From the NCBI GenBank assembly GCA_029263035.1, contig JAJCYF010000110.1, positions 1 to 9,845 on the forward strand: 9,845 nucleotides of DNA, written 5' to 3'. The notes beneath the pieces are model-generated. The model was not told the DNA's origin, did no database searches, and saw only the letters and a list, made by a program, of their open reading frames with translations. This document shows, one piece after another, positions 5,572 through 9,845 of this stretch; position 1 is the first letter of the stretch, and every line of letters starts with the position of its first letter. Made by a program: the position numbers and the translations under genes. Origin of the DNA: Actinomycetes bacterium (GTDB lineage: Bacteria > Actinomycetota > CADDZG01 > JAHWKV01).

Positions 5572-7899
5572 TTGCTGCTCGCTCTCATCCTGCTCCACAT
5601 GCTCCTGGCTGCCGTGGCCCCCTTCGTGGGCCGGCGATGGGGCCGGGCCACCCTGCTGTTCTGCGGAATTGCCCCTCTGGCCACCGTGGTCTGGGCGGCT
5701 ACCCGCATGGAAGGCGTCGTCGGGGGAGCCGCCGAGACATCGTCGCTGCCCTGGATCCCCGACCTGGGTCTTTCCATCGACCTTCGGATGGACGCATTTG
5801 CCCTGCTGATGGTCGCCCTGGTGGCCGGGATCGGGGTCCTGGTCTTTGTCTACGCCTACGCGTACTTCGGCGACCGGACCGACCTCGGCAAGTTTGCCGG
5901 AACCCTGGTGGCGTTCGCCGGGGCGATGCTCGGTCTGGTTCTTGCCGACAACCTGCTGGCGCTCTACCTTTTCTGGGAGCTGACTTCGGTCACCTCGTAC
6001 CTGCTGATCGGTTTCGAGGACCGAAAGCCCGCCGCCCGGGCGGCCGCGCTGCAGGCGCTTTTTATCACCGGGGTCGGCGGTCTGGCCATGCTCGGCGGAT
6101 TCGTGATCCTGGGCGGTCAGGCCGGAACCTTCCAGATGTCCGCGCTGCTGTCGGATCCGCCCGCCGGCACGCTTACCAACTTTGCGCTGGTGCTGGTCCT
6201 GCTCGGGGCTCTAACCAAGTCGGCGCAGGTCCCGTTTCACTCCTGGCTGCCGGGGGCGATGGCGGCGCCGACGCCGGTTTCCGCCTACCTGCACTCGGCG
6301 ACCATGGTCAAAGCCGGGGTTTATCTGATTGCCCGGTTCGCCCCTGCCTTTGCCGAGGCGCCTGTCTGGCGGCCGGTGGCGATCACCGCCGGCCTGGCGA
6401 CCATGCTGATCGGGGGTCTGAGGGCGATGCGCCAGCACGACCTGAAGCTCCTCCTCGCCCACGGCACCACCAGCCAGCTCGGGTTTTTGATCGTCCTGCT
6501 GGGGCTCGGCCTGCCGGAGGCCACCATGGCCGGCTGCGTGATGCTCCTCGCCCACGGGTTCTTCAAGGCTTCGCTGTTCATGGTGGTGGGGATCGTCGAC
6601 CACCAGGCCCACACCCGCGACTTTCGCCGGCTGGACCGCCTGGGGATGTCCTCCCCGTGGCGCCCGACGATGGCGGTCACCGCGGTCGCGGCCGCATCGA
6701 TGGCGGGGGTGCCCCTTTTGTTCGGGTTCATCGCCAAGGAGTCGGCGTACGAAGCGCTGGTCCATGGGGGCACCGGTGGAGCCGACCGGTGGATCCTCGC
6801 CGGCGTTGTTGTGGGCTCCATGCTCACCTTCGCCTACAGCGGCCGGCTGATCCGGGGGCTGGTCTCCCCGGCAAGCGCCCGGGAGGACACCGTCTCCGCT
6901 GCACCGGCGCCCAAGCGGCTGTTCCTGGGGCCCGCGGTGGTGCTGGCTGCGATCTCAATCCTGCTCGGTGTCCTGCCCGGCCTGCTCAGCGACTTCGTGT
7001 CCGCTGCGGCCGGCTCCCTGGACCCATCGGCGGAGCCGGTCCACCTGGCGCTGTGGCACGGGTTCGGCACCGCGTTGTGGTTGTCGGTGGCGACGCTGGC
7101 GGTCGGCGGCCTGCTGGTGGTGGGCTGGAAGCGGGTTGAGGCGGGGCAGAGCCTGACGCCGTCCTGGCTCCCCAGCGCCGACGCCGGCTACCTGGACGTC
7201 CTGAAGGGCATCAACCGGCTTGCCGACCGCACGGTGGCCGTCTTCCAGAGCGGGTCACTCCCGGCCTATATCGGCACCATCCTCTTCACGTTGATGGCGC
7301 TGCCCGGCTACATTCTGGTCCGGGACACCGAGCTGCCCGAACTTCCTCCGGTTGCATCCTCGGCCACCCAGCTGGTGGTTGCGGTGCTGGTATTCGGAGC
7401 GGCGGTGGGGGCGGCCCGGGTCACCCAGCGGATCCATGCCGTGCTGTTTCTGGGGGCGGTCGGCTACGGGATGGCACTGCTGTTCGTCCTCCACGGAGCA
7501 CCCGACCTGGCGCTGACCCAGGTCCTCATCGAGACCCTGTCGGTGGCGATATTCGTCCTGGTGCTCCGGCGGCTTCCGGCGTCGGCAGCCCGCTCGCCCT
7601 GGCGGCTGGGCCAGCTGGTCCGAGGCGCCTTTGCCGTGGGAACCGGCCTGTTCGTCACCGTGTTCGCCCTGGTCGCAAGCGCCGCCCGCACCGAGGACCC
7701 CATTTCAACCGGATTCCTGGAGAGGGCGCTTCCGGAAGGAGGCGGGCGAAACGTCGTCAACGTGATCCTGGTGGACTTTCGCGGCATCGACACCGTGGGC
7801 GAGATCACGGTCCTGGCGGTCGCCGCGGTAGGCATCGTGAGCCTGGCCCGGGCCGCCCGGGATGCCATCGTGGGCCGGCCTGAAGGCGAGGACTCCTGA
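5572..7899 (+). CDS. mrpA: Na+/H+ antiporter Mrp/Mnh complex subunit A
   Basis: MrpA is the largest subunit of the Mrp cation/proton antiporter in the plasma membrane, homologous to complex I subunit NuoL. With TTG at 5572 it has 775 residues, the usual length of a non-fused MrpA. It is built of many hydrophobic helices. Key charged sites are visible: E136 in LFWELTS (133-139), K216 in LTKSAQVPFHSWLPGAM (214-230), H241 and K247 in HSATMVKAG, and K292 with H297 in HDLKLLLAHGTTSQLG. The antiporter domain is followed by the DUF4040-type region containing GAPDLALTQVLIET (642-655), with D645 and E654. The MrpA C-terminal module follows, with NVVNVILVDFRGIDTVGEI (727-745). The N-terminus forms the first helix only if TTG 5572 or CTG 5575 is used, since an in-frame stop lies just upstream and the first ATG would cut into that helix. 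It heads the operon; its TGA overlaps the mrpB ATG by one base. Confidence 0.95.
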   Translation: MLLALILLHMLLAAVAPFVGRRWGRATLLFCGIAPLATVVWAATRMEGVVGGAAETSSLPWIPDLGLSIDLRMDAFALLMVALVAGIGVLVFVYAYAYFGDRTDLGKFAGTLVAFAGAMLGLVLADNLLALYLFWELTSVTSYLLIGFEDRKPAARAAALQALFITGVGGLAMLGGFVILGGQAGTFQMSALLSDPPAGTLTNFALVLVLLGALTKSAQVPFHSWLPGAMAAPTPVSAYLHSATMVKAGVYLIARFAPAFAEAPVWRPVAITAGLATMLIGGLRAMRQHDLKLLLAHGTTSQLGFLIVLLGLGLPEATMAGCVMLLAHGFFKASLFMVVGIVDHQAHTRDFRRLDRLGMSSPWRPTMAVTAVAAASMAGVPLLFGFIAKESAYEALVHGGTGGADRWILAGVVVGSMLTFAYSGRLIRGLVSPASAREDTVSAAPAPKRLFLGPAVVLAAISILLGVLPGLLSDFVSAAAGSLDPSAEPVHLALWHGFGTALWLSVATLAVGGLLVVGWKRVEAGQSLTPSWLPSADAGYLDVLKGINRLADRTVAVFQSGSLPAYIGTILFTLMALPGYILVRDTELPELPPVASSATQLVVAVLVFGAAVGAARVTQRIHAVLFLGAVGYGMALLFVLHGAPDLALTQVLIETLSVAIFVLVLRRLPASAARSPWRLGQLVRGAFAVGTGLFVTVFALVASAARTEDPISTGFLERALPEGGGRNVVNVILVDFRGIDTVGEITVLAVAAVGIVSLARAARDAIVGRPEGEDS

Positions 7900-8351
7900 T
7901 GCAGCGTTCGGTGATTCTCGACGTCGGCGCCCGGGTGTTGTTCCACTCGGTTCTGGCCGGGTCGCTGTTCCTGCTGTTTGCCGGCCACAACCGCCCGGGC
8001 GGAGGGTTCATCGGGGGCCTGGTGGCCGCCGGCGGCTTCGGGCTGCGCTACCTTGCCGGCGGCGTGAGCGACCTTCGGTCCGCCAGCCGCTTTCACCCCT
8101 GGACCTTTCTCAGCACCGGGCTCTTTCTGGCGGTCGGGACCTCCACCGCTGCCCTGTTTTTGGGGGGGCAGGTGCTGGAGAGCGGAAAAATCGAGATGGA
8201 CCTGCCGCTGCTGGGCCACCTGAAGGCGACATCGGCGCTTCCCTTCGACATCGGGGTCTACCTGGTGGTGGTCGGTTTGATGCTGATGGCCCTGGACGCC
8301 CTCGGCGAAGAAGCCGACCAGGGAGAGCACATCGAGGAGACGGCCACATGA
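7899..8351 (+). CDS. mrpB: Na+/H+ antiporter Mrp/Mnh complex subunit B
   Basis: MrpB is a small membrane subunit of the antiporter complex. The 150-residue sequence carries the family signature GHNRPGGGFIGGL (29-41) between the first two helices, and LPFDIGVYLVVVGLML (114-129) in the last helix, ending with the common LGEE. Four hydrophobic segments are seen, near 13-28, 35-53, 69-90 and 116-134. The ATG overlaps the mrpA stop (TGATG) and has GAGGA at 7888-7892, 6 nt upstream, so translation is probably coupled. Being a separate protein is notable: in Corynebacterium and Streptomyces this domain is fused to the C-terminus of MrpA. The tail after 135 is acidic (EEADQGEHIEE). Confidence 0.94.
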   Translation: MQRSVILDVGARVLFHSVLAGSLFLLFAGHNRPGGGFIGGLVAAGGFGLRYLAGGVSDLRSASRFHPWTFLSTGLFLAVGTSTAALFLGGQVLESGKIEMDLPLLGHLKATSALPFDIGVYLVVVGLMLMALDALGEEADQGEHIEETAT

Positions 8352-8773
8352 CGCTCGCACTTGCCCTCCTCGCCGGTGGGCTGTTCTCCGCCGGTACCTG
8401 GCTTTTACTTCAGCGCCGGCTGACCCAGATCATCATCGGCCTGGGGCTGCTTGGGCACGGCGCCAACCTGGTCCTGCTCCTGGCCGGCGGTTCCCCCGGC
8501 GCTCCGCCGCTGGTCGGCGAGGCGACCCCGGACCCCGCCGTCACCGCCGACCCGCTTCCGCAGGCGCTGGCGCTCACCGCGATCGTTATCACCTTCGGGA
8601 TTACCGCCTTCCTGCTCTCGCTGGCCTACCGGAGCTGGGTTCTGACCCGGGACGACGAGGTCGAGGATGACCTGGAAGACCGCTACATCGCCCGCCGGGG
8701 CTACCGTGACGACGAGCTGTCCGACGAACAGGCGGCGCAGCTCGAGCGCGAACGTGAGGAGGCCGGCCAGTGA
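8348..8773 (+). CDS. mrpC: Na+/H+ antiporter Mrp/Mnh complex subunit C
   Basis: MrpC is the NuoK-like subunit of the antiporter. The 141-residue sequence has three expected helices: about 2-19, 27-47 (IIIGLGLLGHGANLVLLL, 28-45), and 73-96 following the conserved DPLPQALALTAIVI (68-81). A charged C-terminal tail of about 42 residues follows (100-141, with 17 acidic and 7 basic), probably cytosolic and partly helical; short family members of about 110-115 residues lack it. The ATG overlaps the mrpB stop as ATGA. GAGGAG at 8334-8339 supplies the ribosome binding site at 8 nt. The stop overlaps the mrpD GTG. Confidence 0.93.
   Translation: MTLALALLAGGLFSAGTWLLLQRRLTQIIIGLGLLGHGANLVLLLAGGSPGAPPLVGEATPDPAVTADPLPQALALTAIVITFGITAFLLSLAYRSWVLTRDDEVEDDLEDRYIARRGYRDDELSDEQAAQLEREREEAGQ
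8756..8762 (+). promoter_or_regulatory. Ribosome binding site of mrpD, inside mrpC
   Basis: GAGGAGG lies within the codons for the charged MrpC tail, 7 nt before the GTG at 8770. It is the strongest support for choosing GTG as the mrpD start. Confidence 0.75.
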
Positions 8774-9845
8774 GGTGGCTTCTTCCCGCTCCGATACTGA
8801 TTCCCCTGCTGGCGGCAGCGGTGTCGATGGGCTTCTCCCGCTCCCGCCGGGTGCAGCGCCTGGTCGGTCTGACCGCGCTTGTGGCCGCCACCGCGGCCTC
8901 GATCGCCATCCTGGTCGGGGTCGAGGCGGACGGCCCGCAAAGCGTCCAGGCGGGGGGCTGGCCGGCGCCGCTGGGCATCACGCTGGTTGCCGACCTGTTC
9001 TCCGCAATGCTGCTGGTGATCGGCTGGCTCATGGTCCTGGCGGTCATGGTTTTTGCGGTCTCCCAGGGGGAGGCGGAGAAGAACCAGCCTGCGTTTCACC
9101 CGGTCTACCTGGTGCTCTGTGCGGGCATCTCAGCGTCGTTTCTCACCGGCGACCTGTTCAACCTGTTCGTCGCCTTCGAGATGATGCTGGCCGCCAGCTA
9201 CGTCCTGCTCACCCTCGGGGGGACCGCCCGCCAGATCCGCTCCGGGATGACCTACGTGGTGATCAGCCTGGTGGCCTCGGTTCTGTTCGTCACCGCCGTG
9301 GCCCTGATCTACGCCGCCACCGGGACCGTCAACATGGCCGACCTCGCCGGGAAGATGGCGGATCTTCCCGAGGGCCTGCGGCTGGCGTTCTCGCTGCTGC
9401 TTCTGGTGGTCTTCGGCATCAAGGCGGCGCTTTTTCCGCTGTTCTCCTGGCTGCCCGACAGCTACCCGACCGCCCCCACCCCGGTCACGGCGGTATTCGC
9501 CGGGCTGCTGACCAAGGTGGGTATCTACGCGATCATCCGGACCCAGACCCTGCTGTTCCCCACCGAGGGGGAAGCATCGACGGTGATCCTGGCCATCGCC
9601 GCCCTCACCATGGCGGTTGGGGTGTTCGGCGCCATCGCCCAGGACGACGTGAAGCGGATTCTCTCCTTCCACATCGTCAGCCAGATCGGTTACATGGTGT
9701 TCGGACTCGGCCTGTTCACGCTCGCCGGCGTCGCCGGTGCCGTGCTCTACATCGTTCACCACATTGTGGTGAAGACCTCGCTGTTCCTTGCCGCCGGTCT
9801 CATCGAGCGGGCCGGCGGCGAGAGCAAGCTCTCGCGCCTGGGCGG
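8770..9845 (+). CDS. mrpD: Na+/H+ antiporter Mrp/Mnh complex subunit D (partial, 3' end missing)
   Basis: MrpD is the second large antiporter subunit, homologous to NuoM/NuoN. The gene starts with GTG at 8770, overlapping the mrpC stop as GTGA. It runs open to the right edge, giving 358 residues of an expected 490-510. Proton-path residues are in place: E137 in LFNLFVAFEMMLAASY (130-145), the same number as the essential E137 of Bacillus MrpD; K218 in FGIKAALFPLFSWLPD (215-230); and K249 in FAGLLTKVGIY (243-253). Also present are DDVKRILSFHIVSQIGYM (292-309), with K295 and H301, and HHIVVKTSLF (330-339). PTAPTPVTAVFAG (233-245) is typical. The protein starts with a short cytosolic or interfacial segment and a first hydrophobic helix. 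No frameshift is seen. The remaining mrp genes presumably follow outside the window. Confidence 0.94.
   Translation, partial: MRWLLPAPILIPLLAAAVSMGFSRSRRVQRLVGLTALVAATAASIAILVGVEADGPQSVQAGGWPAPLGITLVADLFSAMLLVIGWLMVLAVMVFAVSQGEAEKNQPAFHPVYLVLCAGISASFLTGDLFNLFVAFEMMLAASYVLLTLGGTARQIRSGMTYVVISLVASVLFVTAVALIYAATGTVNMADLAGKMADLPEGLRLAFSLLLLVVFGIKAALFPLFSWLPDSYPTAPTPVTAVFAGLLTKVGIYAIIRTQTLLFPTEGEASTVILAIAALTMAVGVFGAIAQDDVKRILSFHIVSQIGYMVFGLGLFTLAGVAGAVLYIVHHIVVKTSLFLAAGLIERAGGESKLSRLG

Noticed and set aside
5637..7139. 500-codon alternative plus-strand frame inside mrpA
   Set aside because: The translation is Arg/Gly/Pro-rich and soluble-looking, while the other frame encodes a textbook MrpA. It is a shadow of GC-biased codons.
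7464..8360. 298-codon minus-strand open frame opposite the end of mrpA and mrpB
   Set aside because: It is antisense to conserved Mrp subunits, with no motif and an atypical composition rich in Gln, Pro, Arg and Ser.

Overview
The window looks like chromosomal DNA from a GC-rich actinobacterium. The evidence is the strong G/C third-position bias, the frequent GTG and TTG starts, and a DXS whose active-site segments (NDNGRSY, the ENSHAST region) match the actinobacterial form. A deep-branching lineage is possible, because MrpA and MrpB are separate proteins here, whereas well-known actinobacteria carry them fused. That placement is an inference. I see no insertion sequence, phage gene, CRISPR array, tRNA or rRNA, and no sign of an accessory island.

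Layout: an NAD(P)-binding epimerase-like SDR protein (minus, 62-1108) is divergent from a dxs-idi pair (plus, 1188-3586) that supplies isoprenoid precursors. idi converges on an alpha/beta-hydrolase (minus, 3583-4422), with the two stop codons sharing bases. The hydrolase is divergent from a SAM-dependent methyltransferase (plus, 4476-5108), whose 3' end overlaps a small two-helix membrane protein (minus, 5092-5409). After a 162-bp intergenic region comes an mrp (mnh) operon (plus): mrpA, mrpB, mrpC and a partial mrpD that runs off the right edge. The rest of the operon (mrpE, F, G) would lie beyond it.

Function: DXS makes 1-deoxy-D-xylulose 5-phosphate, the first step of the MEP pathway. IDI interconverts the end products IPP and DMAPP. 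The two genes overlap by 3 bases and are probably translationally coupled. The Mrp subunits form a multi-subunit Na+/H+ antiporter of the plasma membrane, related to complex I, used for pH and sodium homeostasis. Nothing in the window links the epimerase, hydrolase, methyltransferase or small membrane protein to one pathway.

Expression signals fall into two groups. Genes inside operons (idi, mrpB, mrpC, mrpD) have clear Shine-Dalgarno sequences in the preceding gene and overlap its stop codon. Several first genes lack a good Shine-Dalgarno, and two (dxs and the small membrane gene) have a TANNNT box exactly 6 nt before the start codon, the pattern expected of leaderless transcripts.

No convincing undescribed system is present. 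The best second looks are an alpha/beta-hydrolase with Asp where most relatives have the nucleophilic Ser, a DXS missing most of a usual internal loop, the leaderless-type starts, and the non-ATG start of mrpA.
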